Of a DNA stretch of 64,000 nt, positions 14,930-24,792 are shown in pieces; position 1 is the first letter of the stretch, and the number at the start of each line of letters is the position of its first letter. Origin of the DNA: JAHEZL01 sp046074525. GTDB lineage: Bacteria; Bacteroidota; Bacteroidia; Flavobacteriales_C; GCA-002722245. The translations under genes were made by a program, and so were the position numbers. The stretch covers positions 1 to 64,000 of the forward strand of contig JBJTOK010000052.1 in the NCBI GenBank assembly GCA_046074525.1, given 5' to 3'. Under the pieces are notes generated by a model. The model was not told the DNA's origin. It was given only the letters and a program-made list of their open reading frames with translations, and ran no database searches.

Positions 14930-15529
14930 ATGAGCGATAATATATTTTCCATAAAACACACCCTTCTTCAGAAGTCCGACAAGGAGAAACTTTTGAAGCA
15001 GAAGGGTATTGTGCTTTGGATGAGTGGACTTTCCGGCAGCGGTAAGAGTACCATCGCCCGCGCACTGGAAAACGAGTTGTATGCGAAAGGCTTTCTCACA
15101 AAGCTGCTGGATGGCGATAACCTCCGCACAGGAGTGAACAACAATCTTGGTTTTTCGGAGGCCGACCGGCTGGAGAATATCCGTCGCGCTGCTGAAGTGG
15201 CCAAACTGTTCGTGGAAAACGGTGAAATCGTGATTTGCTCGTTTATCAGTCCGACGGCCGAAATCCGTCAGATGGCGCGCAATATCGTCGGCGCTGAAAA
15301 TTATTTTGAAGTATATGTCAACGCTTCTTTTGAGGCCTGCGCCAAAAGAGATGTTAAAGGTTTATATAAAAAGGCATTGAATGGAGAAATCCCTAATTTT
15401 ACCGGCCTGAACGCTCCTTTTGATCCTCCGGCCAATCCTTTTGTTGAATTGAAAACAGAGGAGGAAGATCTGGAAACCAGCAAGAACAAGCTGTTGGCAA
15501 AGGTGCTGGAGGCGGTAACATTGAAATAA
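14930..15529 (+). CDS. cysC: Adenylylsulfate kinase
   Basis: A 199-residue enzyme that phosphorylates APS to PAPS. The P-loop GLSGSGKST lies at residues about 34-42, LLDGDNLRTGVNNNLGFS at 59-76 is the APS-binding region, and ICSFISPTAEIRQMAR carries the family's Phe-Ile-Ser-Pro motif. Length is normal. It sits between cysQ and cysD, making PAPS from the APS produced by CysDN. Confidence 0.95.
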   Translation: MSDNIFSIKHTLLQKSDKEKLLKQKGIVLWMSGLSGSGKSTIARALENELYAKGFLTKLLDGDNLRTGVNNNLGFSEADRLENIRRAAEVAKLFVENGEIVICSFISPTAEIRQMARNIVGAENYFEVYVNASFEACAKRDVKGLYKKALNGEIPNFTGLNAPFDPPANPFVELKTEEEDLETSKNKLLAKVLEAVTLK

Positions 15530-15535
15530 AGTATT

Positions 15536-16438
15536 ATGAGTCATAAGTTAAGTCATTTAGAGCAACTGGAATCGGAAGCGATTTTTATTTTCAGGGAAGC
15601 TGTGGAGCAGTTTGAAAATCCGGTGATCCTCTTTTCGGGAGGAAAGGATTCGATCACGCTGGTTCACTTGGCCTATAAGGCCTTTTTTCCGGCAAAAATT
15701 CCTTTCCCGCTGTTGCATATTGATACCGGTCACAACTTCCCTGAGACGTTGGAATTCCGCGATAATCTGGCAAAGAGATATAATGTGAAGCTGGATATTG
15801 GCTATGTTCAGGATTCAATAGACAGAGGCACTGCTGTGGAAGAGAAGGGGCTGAATCCAAGCAGAAATACCCTGCAGTCGATCACTCTTCTGGAAAAATT
15901 GGAGGAAGGGAAATATGATGCCGCTTTTGGTGGCGGACGAAGAGATGAAGAAAAGGCGCGTGCTAAAGAAAGATTCTTCTCACATCGTGATGAATTCGGT
16001 CAGTGGGATCCTAAGAATCAGCGACCGGAACTTTGGAATCTTTTCAACGGAAAAAAGGCACCAGGCGAGTCTTTCAGGGTGTTCCCTATTAGCAACTGGA
16101 CGGAAATGGACGTTTGGCAGTACATCAAAAAAGAGAACATCGCTCTGCCAAGCATTTACTTCTCTCATGAAAGAAATATAGTAAACCGCGGCGGAGTGTT
16201 GCTTGCTGAGTCACCTTACAATACCTTGCTTCCGGGCGAGAAATACGAAAAACAAATCATCCGCTACAGAACTCTGGGTTGTATGACTATCACGGGTGCA
16301 ATCTTTTCTGATGCGGATACTTTAGATAAAGTCATTGAAGAAGTTGCTGCTGCCCGTGAAACGGAAAGAGGTAACAGGGCTGACGATAAACGTTCGGAAG
16401 CGGCAATGGAAGATAGAAAAAAACAGGGGTATTTTTGA
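15536..16438 (+). CDS. cysD: Sulfate adenylyltransferase subunit 2
   Basis: A 300-residue PP-loop ATP pyrophosphatase, with SGGKDS at residues about 34-39 in VILFSGGKDSITLVHLA. It joins sulfate to AMP from ATP to make APS, using GTP hydrolysis by CysN. The FGGGRRDEEKARAKERFFS and RVFPISNWTEMDVWQYI segments are typical. The C-terminal end, ending DRKKQGYF, is the conserved tail. The cysN start follows 24 bases after its stop. Confidence 0.96.
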   Translation: MSHKLSHLEQLESEAIFIFREAVEQFENPVILFSGGKDSITLVHLAYKAFFPAKIPFPLLHIDTGHNFPETLEFRDNLAKRYNVKLDIGYVQDSIDRGTAVEEKGLNPSRNTLQSITLLEKLEEGKYDAAFGGGRRDEEKARAKERFFSHRDEFGQWDPKNQRPELWNLFNGKKAPGESFRVFPISNWTEMDVWQYIKKENIALPSIYFSHERNIVNRGGVLLAESPYNTLLPGEKYEKQIIRYRTLGCMTITGAIFSDADTLDKVIEEVAAARETERGNRADDKRSEAAMEDRKKQGYF

Positions 16439-16461
16439 TTTTAGATTTACGATTTTTGAAT

Positions 16462-17727
16462 ATGGAAACCAAAGGATATTTAGATATGGATTTGCTTCGC
16501 TTCACTACTGCAGGTAGTGTTGACGATGGTAAAAGCACACTGATCGGTCGCCTGATGTACGATACCAAGTCGATCTTTGAAGATCAGTTACAGGCTATTG
16601 AAAAATCCAGTGAAAAGAGAGGGGATGAAAACCTCAACCTTGCGCTTTTAACCGATGGTTTGAAAGCAGAGCGAGAGCAGGGGATTACTATTGATGTGGC
16701 CTATCGTTATTTCGCTACTCCTAAACGGAAATTCATTATTGCCGATACCCCTGGTCATATTCAATATACACGCAACATGGTAACTGGTGCATCTACCGCC
16801 AACCTTGCAATTATTTTGATTGATGCCAGAAATGGGATGATAGAGCAAACCTGTCGTCACTCCTTCATCGCGTCTTTATTGGGGATCAAGCATATTGTGG
16901 TTTGTATCAATAAGATGGATTTGGTGAAATTCGGTCAGGATGCTTTTGAGAAAATAAAGGCCAGCTACATCGATTTTTCAGCAAAACTGAATGTGCCGGA
17001 TATTCACTTCATTCCTATCAGTGCGCTGAAGGGTGATAACGTAGTGGATCGTTCTAAAAATATGTCTTGGTACACTGGAGCAACGCTGTTGCAAACCTTG
17101 GAAAATGTACAGATCATCAGCGATTATAACTTCAATGATGCCCGTTTCCCTGTGCAAAGAGTAATCCGTCCTCAGTCTGATCAATATCCTGATTTCCGCG
17201 GCTTTGCAGGTAGAGTGGAAGGTGGTGTTTTTCGTCCTGGTGATGAGGTGACTATATTGCCTTCCGGACTCAAAACCAAAATCACCAATATTTATCAGGA
17301 AAAAGCGGTATTACAGGAAGCATTTCCCCCGATGTCGGTATGCATTACCCTGGAAAACAACATCGATATCAGCCGCGGTGACATGATTGTTAAAAGCGGT
17401 AATGAACCTAGGGTAGAGCAGGAGGTGGAGTTGATGATTTGCTGGCTTAACGACAAAAAAATGACTCCCAAAGGCAAGTACCTGCTTAAGCACACCACCA
17501 ATGAGGCAAAATGTGTTGTGCGCGAAATTGCCTATAAGATGGACATTAATACCCTGACCAAGATTGAAGGGGATCTCGATATCAATAAAAATGATATCGC
17601 CAAAATCACCCTGAAGTCGGCAAAGCCTTTGTTTATTGATTCATATAAGAAGAACCGCACCTCTGGTTGTCTTATTCTGATCGATGAGTTTTCCAATGAG
17701 ACAGTGGCTGCCGGGATGATCCTATAA
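16462..17727 (+). CDS. cysN: Sulfate adenylyltransferase subunit 1 (GTPase)
   Basis: A 421-residue translational GTPase relative. G1 is GSVDDGKST, the switch region has GLKAEREQGITIDVAYRYF, G3 is DTPGHIQYTRNM, and G4 is NKMDL. Beta-barrel domains 2 and 3 follow. I place the start at the ATG at 16462 (METKGYLDMDLLRF); the frame is open upstream from a TTG at 16435, overlapping the cysD stop, but those residues are unlike the family. It has no fused CysC kinase, matching the separate cysC upstream. About 130 bases of unassigned sequence follow before the next promoter. Confidence 0.94.
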   Translation: METKGYLDMDLLRFTTAGSVDDGKSTLIGRLMYDTKSIFEDQLQAIEKSSEKRGDENLNLALLTDGLKAEREQGITIDVAYRYFATPKRKFIIADTPGHIQYTRNMVTGASTANLAIILIDARNGMIEQTCRHSFIASLLGIKHIVVCINKMDLVKFGQDAFEKIKASYIDFSAKLNVPDIHFIPISALKGDNVVDRSKNMSWYTGATLLQTLENVQIISDYNFNDARFPVQRVIRPQSDQYPDFRGFAGRVEGGVFRPGDEVTILPSGLKTKITNIYQEKAVLQEAFPPMSVCITLENNIDISRGDMIVKSGNEPRVEQEVELMICWLNDKKMTPKGKYLLKHTTNEAKCVVREIAYKMDINTLTKIEGDLDINKNDIAKITLKSAKPLFIDSYKKNRTSGCLILIDEFSNETVAAGMIL

Positions 17728-17822
17728 CAACAACCCCAAAATGTTGTTTTAGGTTAAGAATATCAGGGATTTAAGATTTTCTGAACTTTATTTTATCTGT
17801 TTACGTATCAGTAAAAAGCCAT

Positions 17823-17850
17823 TGGTCGATTAGATCGATTATTTGGTCGA
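17823..17850 (+). promoter_or_regulatory. Possible operator: two TTGGTCGA copies and an ATCGA dyad
   Basis: TTGGTCGA occurs at 17823-17830 and again at 17843-17850, 20 bases apart, with TCGAT-TAG-ATCGA forming a dyad between. It lies directly ahead of the promoter for the giant repeat protein, where a regulator could bind. No regulator is identified. Confidence 0.3.
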
Positions 17851-17854
17851 ATAG

Positions 17855-17889
17855 TTTTTTGATTTTAAACAGAAACTTTTGTAGATTCA
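17855..17889 (+). promoter_or_regulatory. Promoter of the giant repeat protein gene
   Basis: TTTTTTG at 17855-17861 and TAGATTCA at 17882-17889 are 20 bases apart, six of eight bases fitting TAnnTTTG. The start codon I favour is at 17944. Confidence 0.4.
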
Positions 17890-17943
17890 CCAGTGGGGTG
17901 AACTGCTTTTGTTTAAGAAATTATGTGGGATAATTGTCTTAAT

Positions 17944-20900
17944 ATGAAAAAAGTAGGGTTAATTATATCCTTTCTTGTCTTTACACTTTCGGCTCATGCT
18001 ATTTACCTGTCTGGTAAGTATACTGGAAATGGTGCGGCAACACAGGCTATCGCTGGTTTGGGTTTCAAACCTGAAGTGGTGCTTGTTCGACCGGGGTCAA
18101 CTGCGGGAGGAGCTGGTTCCTGGGTAGCAACCTCATCCATGACCGCCGGTACTGCGAAGGGACTTTATACTCCTTATGATTTCGCTGCTCCGGCTACCGG
18201 ATTTATTTCTTCTATTGATGCTGATGGTTTTACAGTTAGCAAAACAAAAGGGTGGTCCAATGAGAATGGAGTAACCTACTACTATGTAGCATGGGACGAT
18301 GCTGATGGAATGATTACTGTAGGTTCTTTTACCCCAAATGAAGCAAACCCAGCATGGAGTAATGCTACTTGGTATAATGTGGGCGGCAAATGTAGTTTTG
18401 GTGGAATTAACTATACGGCAATTGCTGCGGGCTCCAATCATGTGCCACCTGATGCAGCGTATTGGACAAGTAATGGTGCTCATGCTGCTTTTGGTACCAA
18501 CATTAATGTAGGTTATATGCCAAAAATGGCTTGGGTACTGGGTGGTGAGGGTACACAGTGGTACAATTTGTCGCAACCTCAGTTCACTATTGATGGAACC
18601 AATTCAAGTACTATTAGTCACTTTTCTCAGGGAAGTAGTTTGGATACTAAAGCTAAAGTAATGACGGGGCTGACAGCTACAGGTTTTAGTATTAATCCTG
18701 TTAATACCTCTACGGCAGTTCATGCGAGTCCAGCGAATGGTGTAAAATATCATTATGTTACTTTCCAGTACCACGGTGCAATTGATAATCAGATTTATGC
18801 GGGTAATGGAGGTGGATCCACCTTGCAGGTCGTTACGCTACCCAATCCCATATTTGTTATGGTTAGAAAAACTGGAGCTACCAGCACAAATGCTTGGATG
18901 AAGACATGTGAAATGCCAGCAACAAGTTCATATACTTTTGGAGCAACAGGTCCCGACGCTACGGCGATAAACGGAATTAATGCCACTGGGTTTACGGTCA
19001 ATACTCAAGGGGAGGTAAATGGAGGCAGTAACTATGAATTTTTTGTTATGAATGGTGGAACTTGCGGTGCAGCGGTTCCTTGTAATTCCGTTGGTGGTTC
19101 TATTAGTGCAAGTGCAAATGTTTGTTCAGGATCCAATACCGGAACATTGACTTTATCGGGACACAATGGATCTATTACAAAATGGCAAAGTTCAACGGAT
19201 GGGGGAACTACTTGGTCGGATATTGCCAATGTTACCACTTCTCAATCCTATACCAATCTTGTTGCCACTACAGTTTATAGAGCGGAGGTTAAAGATGGTG
19301 CTTGTGCTGCTGCGAACTCTGCAACTGTCACTATCACCGTTGATCCTGTTTCTGTGGGTGGGGCAGTGACTGCTGACGCAACGGTTTGTTCGGGTTCAAA
19401 TGGTGCAACTTTAACTTTGGCCGGACACACTGGTACTGTTCAGAAATGGCAAAGCTCTACCGACGGCGGAGCCACCTGGAGTGACATTGTAAATACAACA
19501 ACTTCTCAGGCATACTCTAATATTACTACCACCACTCGCTACAGAGCAGTGGTAAAATCAGGAACCTGTTCTTCGGCCAACTCCACTGCTGCGGTGATCA
19601 CTGTGGATCCTGTTTCTGTGGGTGGTACTGTATCGTCAAGCGCAACGGTTTGTTCAGGATCGAACGGAGCAACCCTCAACCTCGCCGGACATACAGGAAC
19701 TGTTACTAAGTGGCAGAGCTCTACCGATGGAGGAAGTACCTGGAGTGACATTGTGAATGCAACTACTTCACAGGCTTATTTGAATATTGTTACCACTACC
19801 CGTTACAGAGCGGTGGTGACATCAGGGGTTTGTGCTGCTGCCAATGCTACTGCTGCCGTGATTACCGTTGATCCTGTTTCTGTGGGTGGGGCAGTGACTG
19901 CTGACGCAACAGTTTGTTCGGGTTCTAACGGTGCAACTTTAACTTTGGCCGGACACACTGGTACTGTTCAGAAATGGCAAAGCTCTACCGACGGCGGAGC
20001 CACCTGGAGTGACATTGTAAATGCAACAACTTCTCAGGCATACTCTAATATTACTACCACCACTCGCTACAGAGCAGTGGTAAAATCAGGAACCTGTTCT
20101 TCAGCCAACTCCACTGCTGCGGTGATCACTGTGGATCCTGTTTCTGTGGGTGGGGCAGTCACGGCTGACGCAACAGTTTGTTCGGGTGCTAATGGCGCTA
20201 CACTCAACCTTGCCGGACATACAGGAACTGTTCAGAAATGGCAAAGCTCAACCGATGCAGGTTCTACCTGGAGTGATATTGTTAACGCAACCACTTCACA
20301 GGCTTATTTGAATATTACTACAACAACCAGATACAGAGCGGTGATAAAATCAGGAGTTTGTTTTTCGGCTAACTCCACTGCTGCGGTGATCACTGTTGAT
20401 CCGGTGACCATCGGTGGCGCAGTGACTGCTGATGCAACGGTTTGTTCGGGTGCTAATGGTGCGACATTGAATCTTGCCGGACATACAGGAACTGTTCAGA
20501 AATGGCAGAGCTCTACCGATGCAGGTTCTAGCTGGAGTGATATTGTTAACGCAACCACTTCACAGGCTTATTTGAATATCGTTACTACCACCCAATACAG
20601 GGCTGTTGTGAAATCGGGAGTTTGTCCGGCCGACAATTCTTCTGCAGCTACCATTACTGTGGATCCGGTGACGGTAGGTGGTGCTGTTACCGCTGATGCA
20701 ACGGTTTGTTCAGGATCAAACGGCGCTACTTTAAACCTTGCCGGACATACAGGAACTGTTCAGAAATGGCAAAGCTCAACCGATGCAGGTTCTACCTGGA
20801 GCGATATTGTGAATGCAACGGCTTCTCAGGTATACTCTAATATTACCACCACCACCCAGTACCGAGCGGTGGTGAAATCCGGTGTTTGTCCGACAGACAA

Positions 20901-23742
20901 TTCTTCTGCAGCCATCATCACTGTTGACCCGGTTTCAGTTGGAGGAACAGTGAGTCAGGATGCCACGGTGTGTGAAGGTTCAAACTCAGGAATACTCACT
21001 CTTGCCGGTCACACCGGAACAGTAACCAGCTGGGAAAGTTCAACGGATGGATTTACTACCACAACTCCGATTGTGAACAATACCACTTCTCAATCTTACA
21101 ATAATATTACTACAACAACCCAGTACAGAGCGATAGTCACTTCAGGTGTTTGTCCGAGTGATAATTCCGTTGCAGCAACAATTAATGTTGATCCGATATC
21201 AGTAGGTGGAAGCGTTACTGCTGACGATACTGTTTGTTCGGGATCAAACAATGGAACCTTGAACCTGGCTGGTTATACAGGAACTATTACTGCGTGGGAA
21301 ATGTCTTCTGATAATTTCGCTACATCAACAGCGATTCCTAATGTAACAGCGGCATTGACTTATACCAATGTCACTACTACCCGTCAATACAGAGCGATAG
21401 TGAAATCGGGAGTTTGCCCGGAGGACAATTCTTCTTCTGCAACCATCACCGTTGATCCAGTATCAGTAGGAGGTGCTGTAACCGCCGATGTTACTGTTTG
21501 TTCGGGATCGAATACAGGAACTTTGAATCTTGCCGGAAATACAGGAACGGTGATCGGCTGGGAAAGCTCAGAAGATAATTTCGTAACTACTACGCCTATT
21601 GCGAACGTAACTGCATCGAATACTTTCAACAACATTACCGCTACTACTAAGTACAGAGCAATAGTAACTTCGGGCGTTTGTCCGGCTGACACTTCAGTTG
21701 CGGCTACTGTCACTGTTGATCCTGTATCAGTAGGAGGAACAGTGGGCAACGATGCTACAGTATGTTCAGGATCTAACTCAGGAACATTAAATCTTGTAGG
21801 AAATGTAGGGTCGGTAATCGACTGGCACTATTCGGAAGATAATTTTGCTACTGAGGCTGCTATCGGAAATATTAATCCTTCTTATACATTCAGTGGACTC
21901 ACCGCTACTACCAAATACAGAGTGATAGTGAAATCCGGTGTTTGTCCGGAAGACACTTCTTCCTTCGCTACCATTACTGTTGATCCGGTGTCAATAGGAG
22001 GTATTGTAAGCAGCGATGCTACAGTTTGTTCAGGAGGCAATGGCGCAACGTTGACGCTTGCAGGTTATACAGGAACTATCACAGGTTGGGAAAGCTCTGA
22101 AGATAATTTATTCTCTACGAAGACAGTGATTCCTAATATTACCGCTTCACAGGCATATAGCAATCTTACCAAAACCACTTACTACAGAGCTGTGGTGAAA
22201 TCAGGTATCTGTTCTTCAACTGCTTCAGCGATGGCCACGATCACCGTTGATCCGGTTTCTGTAGGCGGTGCGGTAACTGCTGACGATACAGTTTGTTCAG
22301 GCTCAAATTCAGGGACATTGAATCTGGCCGGACAAGTGGGACTGATTACTGGTTGGGAAAGATCAGAAGACGGCTTTGTAAGCGATATTCAATCAATGAA
22401 TAACACAGGTGCTACACAAACTTTCACAAACCTTATCAAAACTACTCAATACAGAGCGGTAGTGAAATCGGGAGTTTGTGCTCCTTCAAATTCATCAGCT
22501 GCCACAATTACAGTGGATCCGGTCTCTGTGGGTGGTGCCGTAACTGCTGATGCAATGATTTGTAAAGGCAACAATTCAGGAGCTTTAGTTCTTGCCGGTC
22601 ACACAGGAAGCATTATGGGCTGGGAAAGTTCAGAGGATGAATTCTTCACCAAGGAATCTATCAGCAATAATAATGCTACACAGAATTACAATAATCTGAC
22701 CATGACCACTAAGTACAGAGCTATCATTAAATCGGGTGTTTGTCCTTCAGTGAATTCAAGTGCTGCACTTCTGACTATCGATCCTATTACTGTACAGATA
22801 GATGATAAGGCTATCTGCGAAGGAAGCAGTACTACTTTTGATGCAGGGGCAGGTTATACTACTTATACCTGGACAGGTAAAGGAACAGGTAATGGACAAA
22901 CCACAACAGCAATAGACGCAGGAACCTATACTATTACAGTAACCGATATTTTAGGTTGTCCGGCTACTGACGATGCGGTGCTTACTATCAATGCCTTCCC
23001 AATGCCTAAGATGGGGCCTGATACATCAATGTGTTTCGGACAATCAGTGGTTTTGGATCCGCAAACCGCCACCAACCTTAATTATGTGTGGACACCGGGT
23101 GCTCAATCTACACCAACTTTGTCGGTAAATGCTACAGGCACCTATTCAGTTACTGTAAGCGATAATATTGGCTGTTCCAGAAAGGATACCATCTTTGTGC
23201 AGGTGCATGCCTTACCTGTGGTGTCTTTAGGAAATGACACTACTATTTGTGATAATGGTTACGACAGAGTTACACTTCATTTACAGTACAGCGGTGCGAA
23301 GCAGTTGCAGTGGAACACCATGGATAAAAATGTGGATTCTATCATCATCGGCGAAACCGGAACTTACTGGGTAGAGGTAACCGATTCTAATCAGTGTTAT
23401 ATCAAAGAAAGCATTGAGGTGAGCAGATTATGTCCTGATGTGGTTTTGGATTTCCCTGATATCATGACTCCAAACGGTGATGGCCACAACGATGAGTTCC
23501 AGCCGAAGGAAATTAACGATGTGAATTTTCAGCAGATGATTGCCAATATGGAGAAAATTAACTTCGTGGTGTACGACAGATGGGGCGTGAAAGTGTACGA
23601 ATCAGAAAAAGTAATTCCGCGTTGGGATGGTCGCTTCAACGGTGTTGATATGGTTTCCGGAACTTACTACTGGGTAGTTTTCTATACTAATACAGCTGGT
23701 AAGTCTTACGAAGACTCAGGATATGTTACTTTAATAAGATAG
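17944..23742 (+). CDS. Giant secreted repeat protein with gliding-type C-terminal domain
   Basis: A 1932-residue surface or secreted protein. The start at 17944 gives a clean signal peptide (MKKVGLIISFLVFTLSAHA); an upstream in-frame ATG at 17923 adds seven residues that do not fit. Residues about 20-375 form a domain with GKYTGNGAATQAI and TGFKPEVV-like repeats and periodic Trp residues. Then come 14 Ig-like repeats of 88-89 residues (19084-22785), three degenerate PKD/Ig-like modules, and a C-terminal domain with DFPDIMTPNGDGHNDEF, VYDRWGVKVYES and WDGRFNG, the CHU_C or gliding-associated type B signal for type IX secretion. It probably acts as an adhesin. A terminator follows at 23765. Confidence 0.85.
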   Translation: MKKVGLIISFLVFTLSAHAIYLSGKYTGNGAATQAIAGLGFKPEVVLVRPGSTAGGAGSWVATSSMTAGTAKGLYTPYDFAAPATGFISSIDADGFTVSKTKGWSNENGVTYYYVAWDDADGMITVGSFTPNEANPAWSNATWYNVGGKCSFGGINYTAIAAGSNHVPPDAAYWTSNGAHAAFGTNINVGYMPKMAWVLGGEGTQWYNLSQPQFTIDGTNSSTISHFSQGSSLDTKAKVMTGLTATGFSINPVNTSTAVHASPANGVKYHYVTFQYHGAIDNQIYAGNGGGSTLQVVTLPNPIFVMVRKTGATSTNAWMKTCEMPATSSYTFGATGPDATAINGINATGFTVNTQGEVNGGSNYEFFVMNGGTCGAAVPCNSVGGSISASANVCSGSNTGTLTLSGHNGSITKWQSSTDGGTTWSDIANVTTSQSYTNLVATTVYRAEVKDGACAAANSATVTITVDPVSVGGAVTADATVCSGSNGATLTLAGHTGTVQKWQSSTDGGATWSDIVNTTTSQAYSNITTTTRYRAVVKSGTCSSANSTAAVITVDPVSVGGTVSSSATVCSGSNGATLNLAGHTGTVTKWQSSTDGGSTWSDIVNATTSQAYLNIVTTTRYRAVVTSGVCAAANATAAVITVDPVSVGGAVTADATVCSGSNGATLTLAGHTGTVQKWQSSTDGGATWSDIVNATTSQAYSNITTTTRYRAVVKSGTCSSANSTAAVITVDPVSVGGAVTADATVCSGANGATLNLAGHTGTVQKWQSSTDAGSTWSDIVNATTSQAYLNITTTTRYRAVIKSGVCFSANSTAAVITVDPVTIGGAVTADATVCSGANGATLNLAGHTGTVQKWQSSTDAGSSWSDIVNATTSQAYLNIVTTTQYRAVVKSGVCPADNSSAATITVDPVTVGGAVTADATVCSGSNGATLNLAGHTGTVQKWQSSTDAGSTWSDIVNATASQVYSNITTTTQYRAVVKSGVCPTDNSSAAIITVDPVSVGGTVSQDATVCEGSNSGILTLAGHTGTVTSWESSTDGFTTTTPIVNNTTSQSYNNITTTTQYRAIVTSGVCPSDNSVAATINVDPISVGGSVTADDTVCSGSNNGTLNLAGYTGTITAWEMSSDNFATSTAIPNVTAALTYTNVTTTRQYRAIVKSGVCPEDNSSSATITVDPVSVGGAVTADVTVCSGSNTGTLNLAGNTGTVIGWESSEDNFVTTTPIANVTASNTFNNITATTKYRAIVTSGVCPADTSVAATVTVDPVSVGGTVGNDATVCSGSNSGTLNLVGNVGSVIDWHYSEDNFATEAAIGNINPSYTFSGLTATTKYRVIVKSGVCPEDTSSFATITVDPVSIGGIVSSDATVCSGGNGATLTLAGYTGTITGWESSEDNLFSTKTVIPNITASQAYSNLTKTTYYRAVVKSGICSSTASAMATITVDPVSVGGAVTADDTVCSGSNSGTLNLAGQVGLITGWERSEDGFVSDIQSMNNTGATQTFTNLIKTTQYRAVVKSGVCAPSNSSAATITVDPVSVGGAVTADAMICKGNNSGALVLAGHTGSIMGWESSEDEFFTKESISNNNATQNYNNLTMTTKYRAIIKSGVCPSVNSSAALLTIDPITVQIDDKAICEGSSTTFDAGAGYTTYTWTGKGTGNGQTTTAIDAGTYTITVTDILGCPATDDAVLTINAFPMPKMGPDTSMCFGQSVVLDPQTATNLNYVWTPGAQSTPTLSVNATGTYSVTVSDNIGCSRKDTIFVQVHALPVVSLGNDTTICDNGYDRVTLHLQYSGAKQLQWNTMDKNVDSIIIGETGTYWVEVTDSNQCYIKESIEVSRLCPDVVLDFPDIMTPNGDGHNDEFQPKEINDVNFQQMIANMEKINFVVYDRWGVKVYESEKVIPRWDGRFNGVDMVSGTYYWVVFYTNTAGKSYEDSGYVTLIR
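19084..22785 (+). repeat. Fourteen in-frame tandem repeats of 264-267 bases
   Basis: Each unit encodes VSVGGxVTxDxTVCSGSN, then LxLAGHTGTVxxWQSSTD, a (T/S)xxY/F strand, and YRAVVKSGVC, closing with ITVDP. Two cysteines per unit are conserved and probably form a disulfide. Units 2-7 (19348-20931) are much more alike than units 8-14; unit 4 repeats unit 2 almost base for base at a distance of 528 bases. Units 12 and 13 carry one extra codon each. The gradient suggests recent duplication or conversion within the first half. Confidence 0.92.
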
Positions 23743-23764
23743 TCTGTAATAAATTCAATATTTT

Positions 23765-23792
23765 TAAAGCCGCATAAAAGCGGCTTTTTTTA
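23765..23792 (+). terminator. Terminator after the giant repeat protein
   Basis: AAAGCCGC and GCGGCTTT form an eight-base-pair hairpin with a six-base loop, followed by a run of T. The next gene starts only eight bases later, so its transcript must read through or start in this region. Confidence 0.8.
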
Positions 23793-23799
23793 TTCTAGA

Positions 23800-24792
23800 A
23801 TGAATTCAATAATTAAATACCTGGCCTTAGGTACAGTTTTGTTTTTAGTCGGTTCCTGCAACTCCTATTCGTCGTCGTCGCACAAAATAGATGGAGGTGC
23901 TTATGTGCCGATGGGGGATCACAAAAGAGACCTGAAAACAAAAAATATCATCATTGTGATTATTGACGGTCCTCGCTACACCGAAACCTGGGGCGATAGT
24001 GCTTTGCGTTATATTCCACACATGTCGAAAGAGTTGTTGCCGCAAGGAGTTTTGTACAGGAATTTCCAGAACAGCGGTCATACTTTTACCAATGCGGGAC
24101 ATACATCAATTTGTACAGGAGTTGATCAGTACATCAATAATATTGGTGCCGAACTTCCTGATTATCCTTCTATCTTCCAGTACTACCGACAAAGCAAAAA
24201 CCCAGATTCTACCAAGAGTTGGGTCATCACTACAAAAGATAAACTTGAAATTCTGTCCAATTGCAAAGATGAAGCATGGAAAGGAAAATATCGGCCATCT
24301 ACCGATTGCGGTAAATCGGGATTGGGTTCGGGCTACCGCACGGATTCTGTAACGATGCAGCACGTGTTTGAAATCATTAAGCAACATCATCCTAACCTGA
24401 TTTTGATTAATTTGAAGGAACCCGATTATTCCGGTCATGCCGGCGATTGGGACGGTTACCTGAAAGGCATTCAGGCAGGTGATCGTTATGTTTATGAATT
24501 GTGGCAGGCAATCCAAAAAGATCCGCAATACAAGGATCAAACGGCCTTATTGGTAACCAGCGATCATGGTCGCCACCTCGATGGGGTAAAAAGCGGATTC
24601 ACTAATCATGGTGATGAATGCGAAGGTTGCCGACATATCAATTTGCTGGCACTCGGACCCGATTTCAAAAAAAATCTGGTACTTGACAGCCTGCGCAATC
24701 AAAAAGATATTGCAGCCACAGTAGCGTATATCCTGGGCTTTTCAATGCCTTCTTCTAAAGGAGAAGTAATGATGGAATTGTTTGCAAAATGA
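23800..24792 (+). CDS. Lipoprotein of the alkaline-phosphatase / phosphodiesterase superfamily
   Basis: A 330-residue protein with a lipoprotein signal (residues 1-20, LFLVGSCNS; Cys at 20). The core has VIIDGPRYTETWGD near 53-66, with the first metal aspartate, and GHTFTNAGHTSICTG near 95-109, with the likely nucleophile threonine. LINLKEPDYSGHAGDWDGY and TSDHGRH supply later metal ligands. This is the layout of type I phosphodiesterases and sulfatase relatives. The substrate is unknown. It overlaps the next gene by four bases. Confidence 0.75.
   Translation: MNSIIKYLALGTVLFLVGSCNSYSSSSHKIDGGAYVPMGDHKRDLKTKNIIIVIIDGPRYTETWGDSALRYIPHMSKELLPQGVLYRNFQNSGHTFTNAGHTSICTGVDQYINNIGAELPDYPSIFQYYRQSKNPDSTKSWVITTKDKLEILSNCKDEAWKGKYRPSTDCGKSGLGSGYRTDSVTMQHVFEIIKQHHPNLILINLKEPDYSGHAGDWDGYLKGIQAGDRYVYELWQAIQKDPQYKDQTALLVTSDHGRHLDGVKSGFTNHGDECEGCRHINLLALGPDFKKNLVLDSLRNQKDIAATVAYILGFSMPSSKGEVMMELFAK

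Noticed and set aside
16435..16461. Upstream TTG start for cysN
   Set aside because: The added residues are unlike the family, and a good ATG follows at 16462.
18133..21749. Antisense and shifted frames within the giant repeat gene
   Set aside because: They repeat with the 264-base period and are shadows of the real frame.
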